Shown: positions 17,326 to 26,763, counted from the stretch's first letter. The stretch: DNA of 64,000 bases from Salinispora oceanensis (GCF_000383575.1 NZ_KB911579.1:5045424-5109423), one strand, 5' to 3'. Notes: a model not told the origin generated them from the letters alone. Numbers and translations are program-made.

Positions 17326-18927
17326 TCAGGCGACCGAGCAGGACAGGTCGGCGGGGCGGCCGCTTCGCCCGGAGGCGTCGTCGTGCGCGTACCGGCCGGC
17401 GTGTTCGGCGATCAGGTCCAGCACGAGCGTCACGTCCGCGCTCGTGGTCGCGGGATTGAGCAGGGTGAACTTGAGGTGTGCCCGGCCGTCCACCATGGTG
17501 CCGGCCACCATGGCGACGCCGGAGGCGGCGAGTTGGGCCCGGGCGTGCCGGTTGGCCTCGTCGGCCAGTTCGGCGTCGGTGCCGGCGGGGCACCAGCGGA
17601 AGACGACGGTGCTCAGCGGCGAGCGGGCTACCACCTCGAAGCGGGGGTCGCCGTCGGCGAGGGCCCAGGCGTCAACGGCGCGGCGGCAGACCTCGTCGAA
17701 GAGGGCGCCGATCGCGTCCGGTCCCATCACCCGCAGGGTCAACCACAGCTTCAGCGCGTCGAACCGGCGGGTGGTCTGCAGACTCTTGTCCACCTGGTTC
17801 GGGATGCGCTCGGCGACCGCCCGGGCCGGGTTGAGGTAGTCGGCGTGGTAGGTGGCGTGCCGCAACACCTGGCGGTCCCGGACCAGCAGCGCGCTGGAGC
17901 TGACCGGTTGGAAGAAGGACTTGTGGTAATCGACGGTCACCGAGTTGGCCTGCTCGATGCCGTCGAGCAGGTGCCGGCGGGTCGGCGAGACCAGCAGGCC
18001 GCAGCCGTACGCGGCGTCGACGTGCAGCCAGACGCCGGCGGTGGCGCAGCGCCCGACGATCTCCGGCAGCGGGTCAATGGTGCCGAAGTCGGTGGTACCG
18101 GCGGTGGCGACCACCGCCATCACCGGCAGGTCGGCCCGCTGACAACGCTCCAGTTCCCGGTCCAGCGCCTGCGGGCACATCCGGCGGGCCGCGTCGGTCC
18201 CGACGGTGATCACCGCGTCCGGCGCCAGTCCGAGCAGCTTCGCGGCCTTCTGGACGCTGAAGTGCCCGGCGGCGGAGGTGAGGATCCGCAGCCGGGGCAG
18301 GAGCGCGGCCCGGGCGTCGGCATCGGCGGCGTGCGCGACGGCCTCCTCCCGGGCCAGCAGCAGGGCGTGCAGGTTGGACTGGGTTCCCCCGCTGGTGAAG
18401 ATCCCGTCGGCGGCTGCTCCCAGGCCGATCCGGGCGGCCGTCCACTCGATCAACCGACGCTCGATGAGGGTGGCGCCAGCGCTCTGGTCCCAGGTGTCCA
18501 GCGACGGGTTGACCGCGGTGAGCATCGCCTCGCCGAGCAGCGCGGGGATCGCCACCGGGCAGTTGAGGTGGGCCAGCGAGCGGGGGTGGTGGAACCAGAC
18601 CGCGTCGCGCAGCCACAGCTCGTCCAACTCGTCCAGGGCGATGGTGTGGTCGCCGAGCGGCCGGTCGAGCTCGACTCCGCCGACGAGCGGGGCCAACTCG
18701 TCCGGGATGACCCCGGTGAAGGGGCGGTCGACCGCGGCGACCCGCTGGGCCACCCGCTCCACCCCGTCGGCGAGCGCCTGTCGATAGTGGTCGACCGAGC
18801 CATTGCCGAGCAGGTACGCCTGAGCGGCCTCGACAGTGCCCGGGGACGCGGACCCCGAGTCGGTTCGGGCCGCGCTGGGCCCTTGGTCGAGCGGTACGGC
18901 GGCAACGGGGCCTGCGGACGGGTTCAT
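17326..18927 (-). CDS. desA: PLP-dependent lysine decarboxylase
   Basis: 533 aa of the group-II amino-acid decarboxylase family. SGGTQSNLHALLLAREEAVA and VAVAT-type strands precede LHVDAAYGCG; the PLP lysine is Lys336 in VDYHKSFFQP. It makes cadaverine from lysine, the first step to desferrioxamine. Start ATG at 18927 follows GAGGA. No iron box lies directly upstream; the 124-bp gap to the binding-protein gene suggests transcription from the iron-regulated promoter at 20131-20158. Confidence 0.95.
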   Translation of the reverse strand: MNPSAGPVAAVPLDQGPSAARTDSGSASPGTVEAAQAYLLGNGSVDHYRQALADGVERVAQRVAAVDRPFTGVIPDELAPLVGGVELDRPLGDHTIALDELDELWLRDAVWFHHPRSLAHLNCPVAIPALLGEAMLTAVNPSLDTWDQSAGATLIERRLIEWTAARIGLGAAADGIFTSGGTQSNLHALLLAREEAVAHAADADARAALLPRLRILTSAAGHFSVQKAAKLLGLAPDAVITVGTDAARRMCPQALDRELERCQRADLPVMAVVATAGTTDFGTIDPLPEIVGRCATAGVWLHVDAAYGCGLLVSPTRRHLLDGIEQANSVTVDYHKSFFQPVSSSALLVRDRQVLRHATYHADYLNPARAVAERIPNQVDKSLQTTRRFDALKLWLTLRVMGPDAIGALFDEVCRRAVDAWALADGDPRFEVVARSPLSTVVFRWCPAGTDAELADEANRHARAQLAASGVAMVAGTMVDGRAHLKFTLLNPATTSADVTLVLDLIAEHAGRYAHDDASGRSGRPADLSCSVA

Positions 18928-19051
18928 GGCTGATCCTCATGTTCATGGCGCCCGGATGCGGGCAGCCGCCATCGTCCGCCGTGCGCTGACGGCGGTTGCG
19001 GTGAGTGGCTTCGGGCGGTCCCGGCCAGCGTCGCCGGCCGGGACCCGACGG

Positions 19052-20083
19052 TCAGCTGACCTTCTTCGCACCCTTGATCGCGGTGGCCAGGTTCTCCAGC
19101 AGCGGAGCGGCACCGGCGTACGAGAAGCGGGGCACGGAGTCCCAGGCGGTCACCTGGTTGGCCGTCACGGCCGGCAGCTGCGCCCAGGTCGGCTTGGTGG
19201 CGAGGTCGTCGGCCTGCAGCGCGATACCGCGGTTGTCGAGCAGCAGCAGGTCGGCCGGGAACTTGCCGGCGTTTTCCCAGCTGAGTGCCTCGAAGTAGTC
19301 ACCCGCCTCCAGCTTGGTGGGCACCACGAGGTCAACGCCGAGCTCGGCGAAGTACATCAGGTCGGTGCTGACCTGCGGGTTGGAGACGTAGAACAGGTCG
19401 GGGCTGCCGGAGCAGGCCATCACCTTGATACCGGGGTTGGCCTTGACGGCTTCGCGGACCGACTCCGCGGCGGCGTCGAAGCGAGCCTTCGCCTTGGTCA
19501 CCGCCGGCGCGGACAGGTCCGCGCCGAGGGACTCGGCGAGCTGCGCGTATCGTTCGATGGGCTGGGTCATGGGCACCCGGGCAGTGGTGATCGCCGCGAC
19601 CGGGGCGAGGGAGACGATCTTGTCCTTGCTCTCGTCCGGCACGTACCAGAGCGCATCGGGGTCGTACATGTGGGTCACCAGCAGTTCGGGCCGCAGGCCG
19701 GCATACTTCTCCAGGTTGAACTCACCCCAGGTGTTGCCGAGGATCTCCACGCTCTCCACGTTCAGCTCCCCGGCCTGCGGGTCCTTGCTGCCGTCGGCGC
19801 GGGTGGTCTCGCCGAACACGCCGACGACCTGCTCGTTGACGCCGAAGTCGACCAGCGCCGCGGCCACTCCGGTGAAGGCGACCACGCGGGTCGGAGGCGC
19901 GTCGGCGGAGAGCTTCTCGCCTCGGTCGTCGGTGAAGGACCAGGGGCCGGAGTCAGTGTCGGCGGCGGGGGTGCCGCTATCCTCGCTGCCGCAGCCGGCG
20001 AGGAGGGCGGCCAGGCTGACACCGCCGGCGGCGGCGAGCAGGCCACGACGGGAAAGTCGACGGGCGGACGCGGGATGCGACAT
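19052..20083 (-). CDS. desE: Ferric-siderophore-binding lipoprotein
   Basis: 343 aa. The signal contains a twin-arginine run (RRLSRRGLLAAAGG) and the lipobox LLAGC, so it is probably a TAT-exported lipoprotein. FecB/PeripBP fold: TRVVAFTGVAAALVDFGVNE, LRPELLVTHMYDPD, PADLLLLDNRG. Its place at the head of the des operon and opposite two FecCD permeases makes ferrioxamine the likely ligand; the symbol is by analogy with Streptomyces. Its promoter holds the iron box at 20124-20142. Confidence 0.88.
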   Translation of the reverse strand: MSHPASARRLSRRGLLAAAGGVSLAALLAGCGSEDSGTPAADTDSGPWSFTDDRGEKLSADAPPTRVVAFTGVAAALVDFGVNEQVVGVFGETTRADGSKDPQAGELNVESVEILGNTWGEFNLEKYAGLRPELLVTHMYDPDALWYVPDESKDKIVSLAPVAAITTARVPMTQPIERYAQLAESLGADLSAPAVTKAKARFDAAAESVREAVKANPGIKVMACSGSPDLFYVSNPQVSTDLMYFAELGVDLVVPTKLEAGDYFEALSWENAGKFPADLLLLDNRGIALQADDLATKPTWAQLPAVTANQVTAWDSVPRFSYAGAAPLLENLATAIKGAKKVS

Positions 20084-20123
20084 GTTAGATCTTTCGGTCG
20101 GGGTCGCGGGTGACCATGGACAG

Positions 20124-20142
20124 CGAGGTTAGGCTAACCTAA
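20124..20142. promoter_or_regulatory. IdeR/DmdR-type iron box between the two siderophore operons
   Basis: The 19 bp matches 17 of 19 positions of the DmdR/IdeR consensus as I know it, with GGTTAGGCTAACCTAA intact. On minus it covers the -10 hexamer TAGCCT (20131-20136), which stands 16 nt from a perfect -35 TTGACA (20153-20158). On plus it ends 6 bp before the permease ATG. Iron-loaded regulator bound here should silence both the biosynthetic and the uptake arm. Confidence 0.9.
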
Positions 20143-20148
20143 CCAGTA

Positions 20149-21249
20149 ATGCTGTCAAGTCCCGCCCCCGCGATTCGCACCAACTCGGAGCCCACCCTGT
20201 CCGTCACTCATTCACCGCCGTCCGCTGCACAAGCGGTTTCGGCGCACCCCACCCGACGCGGTCGCACCGCCACCCGCGCCAGCGGCCTCGCCGCCGCCGT
20301 GCTCCTGCTCGCCGTCGTCGCGGTGCTCAGCATCGCCGTCGGGGCGAAGGCCCTCCCCCTCGCCGACGTCTGGCCCGCCCTGCTCGACCCCGGCGCGGAC
20401 GAGTACACCGTGGTCCACCAGATGCGACTTCCCCGCACGCTGCTCGGCCTGCTCGCCGGGGCCGCCCTCGGGGTGGCCGGGGCGGTCATGCAGGCACTCA
20501 CCCGCAACCCGCTCGCCGACCCCGGGCTACTCGGCATCAACGCCGGCGCCTCCGCGGCGGTAGCCACCGGCACGGCCCTCGTCGGCGTCGCGGGACTGAA
20601 CGGACAGATCTGGTTCGCGCTGATCGGCGCTGCCGCCGTCACCGCCGCCGGCTACGTCGTGGGCGGTGGGCGCGGCGCCACCCCCGCGCGACTGGCCCTC
20701 GCCGGCGCCGCGCTCAACGCCACCCTCTACTCGTATGTGAGCGCGATCATGCTGCTCGACACCGCCTCGCTGGAACGGCTGCGGTTCTGGACCGTGGGCT
20801 CGCTGGCCAGCGCCGAACTGGCCATCGTCGGCACGATGGCACCGTTCATCGCCGCGGGGCTGCTGCTCGCCCTCGCCGTGGCCCGCCCACTGAACGCCCT
20901 CGCCCTCGGCGACGACACCGCACGGGCGCTCGGCGCGCGGCCGGCGCTGATCCGGGCGGCGGTCATCGCGGCGGTCACCCTGCTCTGTGGCGCCGCCACC
21001 GCCGCCTGTGGACCGATCGTCTTCGTCGGACTGCTGGTCCCGCACCTGGTACGCGCGCTGACCGGGCCGGACCTACGGTGGCTACTGCCCTACTGCGCCG
21101 TGCTCGCACCCGTGCTCCTGCTCGGCGCCGACGTGCTCGGCCGGATCCTCAGCCGCCCCGGCGAACTCCAGGTCGGCATGGTCACCGCCGTGCTGGGCGG
21201 GCCGCTCTTCCTCTGGTTGGTACTCCGTGGGCGGGTGGGGCAGCCATGA
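20149..21249 (+). CDS. FecCD-type siderophore ABC permease, first subunit
   Basis: 366 aa with about nine to ten membrane helices. RLPRTLLGLLAGAALGVAGA, VMQALTRNPLADPGLLGINA and GPIVFVGLLVPHLVRALTGP are FecCD signatures. The first 40 residues are polar and may be partly untranslated; the ATG at 20149 is only 6 bp past the iron box, implying a very short leader. Works with the next two genes and the lipoprotein at 19052-20083. Confidence 0.93.
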   Translation: MLSSPAPAIRTNSEPTLSVTHSPPSAAQAVSAHPTRRGRTATRASGLAAAVLLLAVVAVLSIAVGAKALPLADVWPALLDPGADEYTVVHQMRLPRTLLGLLAGAALGVAGAVMQALTRNPLADPGLLGINAGASAAVATGTALVGVAGLNGQIWFALIGAAAVTAAGYVVGGGRGATPARLALAGAALNATLYSYVSAIMLLDTASLERLRFWTVGSLASAELAIVGTMAPFIAAGLLLALAVARPLNALALGDDTARALGARPALIRAAVIAAVTLLCGAATAACGPIVFVGLLVPHLVRALTGPDLRWLLPYCAVLAPVLLLGADVLGRILSRPGELQVGMVTAVLGGPLFLWLVLRGRVGQP

Positions 21250-22274
21250 TCGTCTTGCGTACTCCTGGTGACATCTCGCTGCGCCTGCACCCGCGCGCCC
21301 TCGCCGTCGGCCTGACCTGCGCGCTACTCACCCTGGCCGTGGGTGTGCTGGCACTCGGCAGCGGCGACTACCCGATGAGCGCCGCCGACGTACTCCGCAC
21401 CCTGGCCGGCGACGGCACGCCGGCCGAGGAGTTCATCGTCCACGAGCTACGGCTCCCCCGCCTCGCCACCGCGATCGCGGTGGGCGCCGCACTGGCTCTG
21501 GCCGGCGCCGTCTTCCAGACCCTGGTCCGCAACCCCCTGGGCAGTCCCGACCTGCTCGGCTTCACCCAGGGCGCGGCGACCGGCGCGCTGGTGGTGGTCG
21601 TCGTCGGCGGCACCAGCACGATGCTCTCCGGCGCCGCCGCCGTCAGCGGATTCGCCACCGGCCTCCTGGTCTACGTGATCGCCTGGCGACGCGGAGTGCA
21701 CGGCTACCGACTCGTGCTGGCCGGCATCGGGGTCGCTGCGATCCTCACCGGGATCAACGGGTGGCTGCTCACCCGCGCCCCGCTGATGGACGCCGCCCGG
21801 GCCGTACTCTGGCTCACCGGCAGCCTCGACGGCCGGGGCTGGATCCACGCCCTGCCGGTCCTGATCGCCCTCGCCCTACTCGGGCCGGTGGTGCTGGCCG
21901 GCGCCGGGCCCGCCCTGCGGCTGATGGAGATGGGCGATGACTCCGCCAACGCCCTCGGCGTGCCAGTCGAACGACTACGGCTGGCCCTGCTCGGCGCGGC
22001 CGTACTGCTGGTCTCCCTCGCCTCGGCGGCTGCCGGCCCGGTCAACTTCGTGGCGCTCACCGCGCCGCACCTGGCCCGACGGCTCACCCGCGCACCCGGG
22101 CCCAACCTGCTGCCCTCGGCGCTGCTCGGGGCGCTACTACTGGTCGTTGCCGACGAGATCGCTCAGCGCGCCGTCCCCGGCCACCAACTGCCGGTAGGCG
22201 TCGTGACCGGCTTGATCGGCGGCGGATACCTGATCTGGCTACTGGCGGCCGAGCGCCGGGCGGGCCGACTGTGA
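21246..22274 (+). CDS. FecCD-type siderophore ABC permease, second subunit
   Basis: 342 aa, same family as the preceding gene: RLPRLATAIAVGAALALAGA, VFQTLVRNPLGSPDLLGFTQ, and GPVNFVALTAPHLARRL near the end. ATG overlaps the upstream stop by 4 bp. The pair should form a heterodimeric ferrioxamine import channel. Confidence 0.93.
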   Translation: MIVLRTPGDISLRLHPRALAVGLTCALLTLAVGVLALGSGDYPMSAADVLRTLAGDGTPAEEFIVHELRLPRLATAIAVGAALALAGAVFQTLVRNPLGSPDLLGFTQGAATGALVVVVVGGTSTMLSGAAAVSGFATGLLVYVIAWRRGVHGYRLVLAGIGVAAILTGINGWLLTRAPLMDAARAVLWLTGSLDGRGWIHALPVLIALALLGPVVLAGAGPALRLMEMGDDSANALGVPVERLRLALLGAAVLLVSLASAAAGPVNFVALTAPHLARRLTRAPGPNLLPSALLGALLLVVADEIAQRAVPGHQLPVGVVTGLIGGGYLIWLLAAERRAGRL

Positions 22275-23110
22275 CAACGACGGAGAACGGAGCACCGAAG
22301 ATGCGGTCCCGGTTGCGTGGTAGCGCGATGACCCTGGCGTACGAACGGCGGACCATCTCCCGCGAGTTGACCGTTGAGATTCCGGACCGGTCATTCACCG
22401 TCGTCATCGGCCCGAACGCGTGCGGCAAGTCCACCCTGCTGCGGGCCCTGTCCCGGCTGCTCCAGCCGAGCACCGGCGCGGTCCTGCTGGACGGGGCGGA
22501 TATCCACCGACGCCCCGCCCGGGAGATCGCGAAGACCCTTGGCCTGCTACCCCAGTCGTCGATCGCCCCCGACGGCATCGGGGTGGCCGAACTCGTCTCC
22601 CGGGGCCGATACCCCCACCAGGGGCTGCTGCGGCAGTGGTCCCGCGAGGACGAGGCGGTGGTCGCCGAGTCGATGGCGGCCACCGGCGTCACCGACCTCG
22701 CCGACCGTCCGGTAGCCGAACTCTCCGGCGGGCAACGGCAGCGGGTCTGGCTCGCCATGGCACTCGCCCAGCAGACCCCGCTGCTACTGCTCGACGAACC
22801 CACCACGTATCTGGATATCGCCCACCAGATCGAGATCATGGACCTCTGCGCCCGGCTGCACGAGGAGGAGGGCCGTACGCTGGTCGCCGTGCTCCACGAC
22901 CTGAACCAGGCCGCCCGCTACGCGACCCACCTGATCGCGATGCGCGACGGGCAGGTGGTGGCGACGGGCCCGCCCCAGACGGTGGTTACCGCCGCGCTCG
23001 TTGAGGAGGTCTTCGGCCTCCCCTGCCGGGTCATCGACGATCCGGAGACCGGCACCCCGCTGGTGGTGCCGGCGGCCCGGCGCCGGACCCCGATCGGAGT
23101 CACGACGTGA
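22271..23110 (+). CDS. Siderophore ABC transporter ATPase (FepC type)
   Basis: 279 aa. Walker A GPNACGKSTLLRALSRL, the RGRYPHQG segment typical of FepC/FecE proteins, signature LSGGQRQRVWLAMALAQ, Walker B LLLLDEPTTYLDIAHQ, switch LHDLNQAARYATH. GTG start with a 4-bp overlap to the permease. It powers the import channel. Confidence 0.94.
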   Translation: MTTTENGAPKMRSRLRGSAMTLAYERRTISRELTVEIPDRSFTVVIGPNACGKSTLLRALSRLLQPSTGAVLLDGADIHRRPAREIAKTLGLLPQSSIAPDGIGVAELVSRGRYPHQGLLRQWSREDEAVVAESMAATGVTDLADRPVAELSGGQRQRVWLAMALAQQTPLLLLDEPTTYLDIAHQIEIMDLCARLHEEEGRTLVAVLHDLNQAARYATHLIAMRDGQVVATGPPQTVVTAALVEEVFGLPCRVIDDPETGTPLVVPAARRRTPIGVTT

Positions 23111-25215
23111 GACTCTTCCGCGACCGGTGGGGCGTGCCGCACCTGCGGGCCACCGAGCACGCCGAGCTCGCCTACGCCCAGGGCCGGGTCACCGCGTACG
23201 ACCGGGCCTGGCAGATCGAGGTGGAGCGGCACCGATCGCTGGGGGCGAGCGCCGCGTTCCTCGGCCCCGAGGCGGTGCCGTGGGACCGGCTCGCCCGCCA
23301 GGCCCGCCTCGCCGACACCGCCCGCCGCTGCCACGCCCGCCTCGACCCGGCGACCGCCTCCTGGGTGGGCCGGTACGTGGCCGGGGTCAACGCCGGCCTG
23401 GCCGCGGGGGCGGCCCGCGACCCGCGCTTCGCCACCGCTGGGCTCGAGGCCGGCCGGTGGGAGCCGTGGACCCCGCTGGCGATCTGGCTGGCCCACCACG
23501 TCCTCTTCGCCGGCTTCCCCAGCAAGCTCTGGCGCGAGCACGTCGCCCGGCGACTCGGCCCGGACGCCGTCGCGCTCTTCCAGGCGGACGCGCCGGTCAG
23601 CTCCGGCAGTAACGGCTGGCTGCTGGCCGGCGAACGTACCGCCACCGGTGCCGCCATACTCGCCGGCGACCCACACCGGTACATCGAGGACCCGGGTATC
23701 TACCAGCAGATCCGCCTCGCCTGCCCGGCGTACGACGTGGTCGGCCTGGCAGTGCCGGGGGTTCCCGGCATCGCCCACTTCGGGCACACCGGCGAGGTCG
23801 CCTGGGCGATCACCAACGCGATGGCCGACTACCAGGACCTGTACGCCGAGCGGCTACGTCGACGGGGCGGCGGCGTGGAGGCGTACGGGCCGGACGGCTG
23901 GCTACCGACGCGCACCCACACAGAGACGATCACAGTGGCCGGCGGCGAGCCGGTCGAGGTGGAGGTGGTGGAGACCGACCGGGGGCCGGTGATCGTCGGG
24001 GGCCCGGAGTCGGCCGAGGCGATCAGTCTCCGCTACCCACCCCGGGTCACCGGCGAACTGGGCTTCGCCGCGTTGCCGGCGCTGCTGCGGGCTCGCACCG
24101 TCGCCGACGTTGACGCCGCCGTGGAGCACTGGGTGGAGCCGGTCAATGTGGTGCTCGCCGCCGACACCGCCGGTGGGCTGCTACACCGGGTCGCCGGTGC
24201 GGTGCCGACCCGCCCACCCGACAACGGCCTACGGGTCGTGCCGGCGTGGGAGCCCCGGTACGCCTGGTCTGGCTGGTGCGCGATGCCGCGGGCTACCGTC
24301 ACCGAGGTCGCCGTGATGGCCAACGAGAGTGCGGTCTCCGCTCCGCTGGGGGTCGAGTTCGCACCCCCGCACCGGGCCCGGCGCATCCGCGAACTACTCG
24401 ACGCGACCGCCGGTTGGACGGCGGAGCGAATGGCCGACGTGCACACCGACACGTACACGGCCGCGGCCGGGCCGCTGCTGACCCTCCTGGCGGGCCTGAC
24501 GGAGCTGCCGACGCCGGCCGCCGCGCTGCGGGACCGGCTGCTGCGCTGGGATCGACGGATGGCCGCCGACAGCGCCGACGCGGGTGCCTTCGCCGCCGTC
24601 CGGGCCGCCCTGGTCCGGCGGATCACCACGCATCCGGCGCTGGCGGCGCTCGCCGACCCACCGGCATACCCGGAGGTTTTCGCGCCCTGGCTGGCGCTGA
24701 CCCCGCGGGTGGGGACGGCGCTGGGCGCGCTGCTCGCTCCCGACGCGCTCCCCGGGCTGGACGCGCCGGCCCTGGTCCGGGCCGCGCTGCTGGAGGTCGC
24801 GGGCAGCGACCTCGACCCCGCCGTCGGCGGCGAGGCAGCCCGGTGGGGCGCCCGGCACCGGCTCGCGCCCTGGCGGGCGGCGCCGGTCAACGTGGTTGCG
24901 GCAAACCTGGTCGCGGACAATCCGGTACCGGACTCCTCGGAGGCGGATGCCGGACCGGAACTCGGCGGGGAGCACGACTGTGTGCTCTCCACCTCCAGCG
25001 TGCCGGGGGTAACCGACCTGTGCCGGCGCGGACCGGCCGCCCGGTACGCCTGGGACCTCGCCCGGCGCGAGAACAGCCACTGGGTGGTACCCCTCGGCGC
25101 GGATGGCGTGCCGGGCTCGGCGCACGACGACGACCAGTTGGCAGCCTGGCAACGCGGGGAGCTGCTGCCGGTGGTCACCGACTGGGACAAGCTGATTGAG
25201 GAGCGAGATGGGTGA
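23107..25215 (+). CDS. Penicillin amidase-family Ntn hydrolase in the siderophore operon
   Basis: 702 aa, single-chain precursor. N-terminal DRWGVPHLRATEHAELAYAQ and the self-cleavage and catalytic site SSGSNGW, with Ser168 as the expected nucleophile of the beta subunit; later FGHTGEVAWAITN and NESAV. No signal peptide is visible, unlike most penicillin acylases, so it probably acts in the cytosol. Related genes (called desG) accompany des clusters that make aryl- or acyl-ferrioxamines, where they are thought to process acyl groups. GTG overlaps the ATPase stop by 4 bp. Confidence 0.9.
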   Translation: MRLFRDRWGVPHLRATEHAELAYAQGRVTAYDRAWQIEVERHRSLGASAAFLGPEAVPWDRLARQARLADTARRCHARLDPATASWVGRYVAGVNAGLAAGAARDPRFATAGLEAGRWEPWTPLAIWLAHHVLFAGFPSKLWREHVARRLGPDAVALFQADAPVSSGSNGWLLAGERTATGAAILAGDPHRYIEDPGIYQQIRLACPAYDVVGLAVPGVPGIAHFGHTGEVAWAITNAMADYQDLYAERLRRRGGGVEAYGPDGWLPTRTHTETITVAGGEPVEVEVVETDRGPVIVGGPESAEAISLRYPPRVTGELGFAALPALLRARTVADVDAAVEHWVEPVNVVLAADTAGGLLHRVAGAVPTRPPDNGLRVVPAWEPRYAWSGWCAMPRATVTEVAVMANESAVSAPLGVEFAPPHRARRIRELLDATAGWTAERMADVHTDTYTAAAGPLLTLLAGLTELPTPAAALRDRLLRWDRRMAADSADAGAFAAVRAALVRRITTHPALAALADPPAYPEVFAPWLALTPRVGTALGALLAPDALPGLDAPALVRAALLEVAGSDLDPAVGGEAARWGARHRLAPWRAAPVNVVAANLVADNPVPDSSEADAGPELGGEHDCVLSTSSVPGVTDLCRRGPAARYAWDLARRENSHWVVPLGADGVPGSAHDDDQLAAWQRGELLPVVTDWDKLIEERDG

Positions 25216-25771
25216 CCGGGTGGTCTTCGGGCGGGTAGTCGCGGGTTTCGGCGAGGTGCAGCTGCGGCCGGTGGATCCGGAGGGCGACCTGGACCTCATC
25301 CACAGCTGGGTCAGCCAGGAGCGGGCCCGGTTCTGGGGGATGCGTGACGTCGGTCGGGATCGGGTTGCGGAGATTTACCGCTACCTGGACTCACTCCCCA
25401 CTCACCAGGCCTGGCTGGCGCTACGCGACGGGGCGCCAGCGGCGCTGTTCCAGACATACCAGCCGCACGCCGATCCGGTCGGTGAGGTGTACCCGGTCCA
25501 GCCCGGCGACCACGGCATACACTTTCTGATCGGCCCGCCGCCCCGCCCCGCCCGCCCCGAGCCGGGCTTCACCGGCCACCTCTTCGGCTTCCTGGTCGAC
25601 TTCGTCTTCGCCGACCCCACCCACCAGCGGATCGTCGCCGAGCCGGACGCCCGCAACGACCGAGCACAGGCTCGACTGCGCCGCACCGGCTTCGTCGATG
25701 GGCCGCTGGTCGACCTGCCGGAGAAGCAGGCCCGACTGATGTTCCTGGACCGCGCCGCCGCGGGCCGCTGA
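25208..25771 (+). CDS. Second siderophore-type N-acyltransferase (DesH-like)
   Basis: 187 aa from the ATG at 25208, which follows GAGGAG; a TTG upstream is less likely. It aligns along its whole length with DesC: VQLRPVDPEGDLDLIHSWV, GDHGIHFLIGP, FADPTHQRIVAEPDARND. It overlaps the amidase gene by 8 bp, so the two are co-expressed. It probably adds an alternative acyl group to hydroxycadaverine or to a ferrioxamine amine; the donor is not evident. Confidence 0.88.
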   Translation: MGDRVVFGRVVAGFGEVQLRPVDPEGDLDLIHSWVSQERARFWGMRDVGRDRVAEIYRYLDSLPTHQAWLALRDGAPAALFQTYQPHADPVGEVYPVQPGDHGIHFLIGPPPRPARPEPGFTGHLFGFLVDFVFADPTHQRIVAEPDARNDRAQARLRRTGFVDGPLVDLPEKQARLMFLDRAAAGR

Positions 25772-25854
25772 CTGACCGGCAGCGGGAAGGTCCGTATACG
25801 GGACGGCTCAGCAACCGAGCGGTTCTGGACCGGCGGGCCGGTACCTCCTCCCAC

Positions 25855-25872
25855 CGCTGTCGAGCTGCCCCA
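25855..25872. repeat. Third exact copy of the 18-bp repeat
   Basis: CGCTGTCGAGCTGCCCCA, identical to 1988-2005. It lies between the siderophore operon and the SDR gene. A 14-bp inverse match stands on the other side of the SDR gene at 26993-27006. Confidence 0.5.
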
Positions 25873-25980
25873 CGGACGAGACCATTGCCGGCGGCTTCCT
25901 GAATCGGCAACAGCGGCGACCCGGCCCGTCCGACCGGCGGAGTCACCGCCTCAGCCGACTTCGCGATCGACGAGCCCTAT

Positions 25981-26763
25981 TCAGTCGGCAAACGGGCCTC
26001 GGACTGTCACGCCCCCGTCAACAGCGACGCTTTGCCCGGTCACGTAGGACGAAAGCGGTGCGGCCAGGTAGACGGCAGCCGCAGCGGCATCATCCGGAGC
26101 GCCGAGTCGGCGCATCGGAATCTCGGGCACCTCGCCGGCAGGCTGCGTAGCATTCGCCACCGCCGTTGCGATGGCACCGCAGGCCACGACATTCATCCGG
26201 ATACCGTCGGCGGAGTATTCGGCGGCGACGGTCCGGGCAAGACTTACGAGGCCGGCCTTGGCGGCACCATAGCCGGCCTGCGTGGGTGCGGCCATTACCC
26301 CAGTGACCGAACCGACACTTACGATGGAACCGCCCTGACCCTGGGCCAGGAAGGCTCGGATCGCGGCGCGGACCGCACGAACGACATAGCCAAGGTTCAT
26401 GTCGTACGCGAGGTCCCAGTCGTCGTCGCTCATCTCGTGCAGCCGCACCGCGGGCACGAACGCGACCTGCCCGCCCACGACAGTCACGAGCGTGTCGAGC
26501 CGGCCAAACTCGGCGATGGTGGCGGCAACAAAGGCGTCCACGGTTGGTCGGGACCGTACGTCGCCGACGAGGGAAAGCGCGCGGGCGCCTGATCCGATCA
26601 ACTCCTCAACGGCATCGTGCGAGCGCGCACTGTCGACGTCAGCGACGGCGACGGCAGCGCCGGCCGAGGCGAACGCCCGCGAGATCGCCCGTCCGATTCC
26701 GTCGCCTCCGCCACCGATAACCAGCGCGTTCATGCCGTCGAGTGGTTGAGCTAGATCACGCAT
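25981..26763 (-). CDS. Short-chain dehydrogenase/reductase
   Basis: 260 aa classical SDR. Cofactor loop VIGGGGDGIGRAI near residues 15-27, an Asp after strand 2 (ADVDSARS) that suggests NAD(H), the catalytic Ser in SVGSVTG, Tyr165 and Lys169 in AGYGAAKAG, and C-terminal GQSVAVDGGVTVRG. The substrate is unknown. Base composition is visibly less GC-rich than its neighbours, and short inverse repeats flank it, both hinting at acquisition. It begins within the last codons of the upstream remnant ORF. Confidence 0.9.
   Translation of the reverse strand: MRDLAQPLDGMNALVIGGGGDGIGRAISRAFASAGAAVAVADVDSARSHDAVEELIGSGARALSLVGDVRSRPTVDAFVAATIAEFGRLDTLVTVVGGQVAFVPAVRLHEMSDDDWDLAYDMNLGYVVRAVRAAIRAFLAQGQGGSIVSVGSVTGVMAAPTQAGYGAAKAGLVSLARTVAAEYSADGIRMNVVACGAIATAVANATQPAGEVPEIPMRRLGAPDDAAAAAVYLAAPLSSYVTGQSVAVDGGVTVRGPFAD

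Noticed and set aside
17291..17593. Extension of the N-monooxygenase frame upstream
   Set aside because: Arg/Pro-rich, overlaps desA, and the FAD motif begins right after the ATG at 17290.
18928..19051. Separate iron box in front of desA
   Set aside because: No TTAGG/CCTAA-type palindrome is present in the gap.
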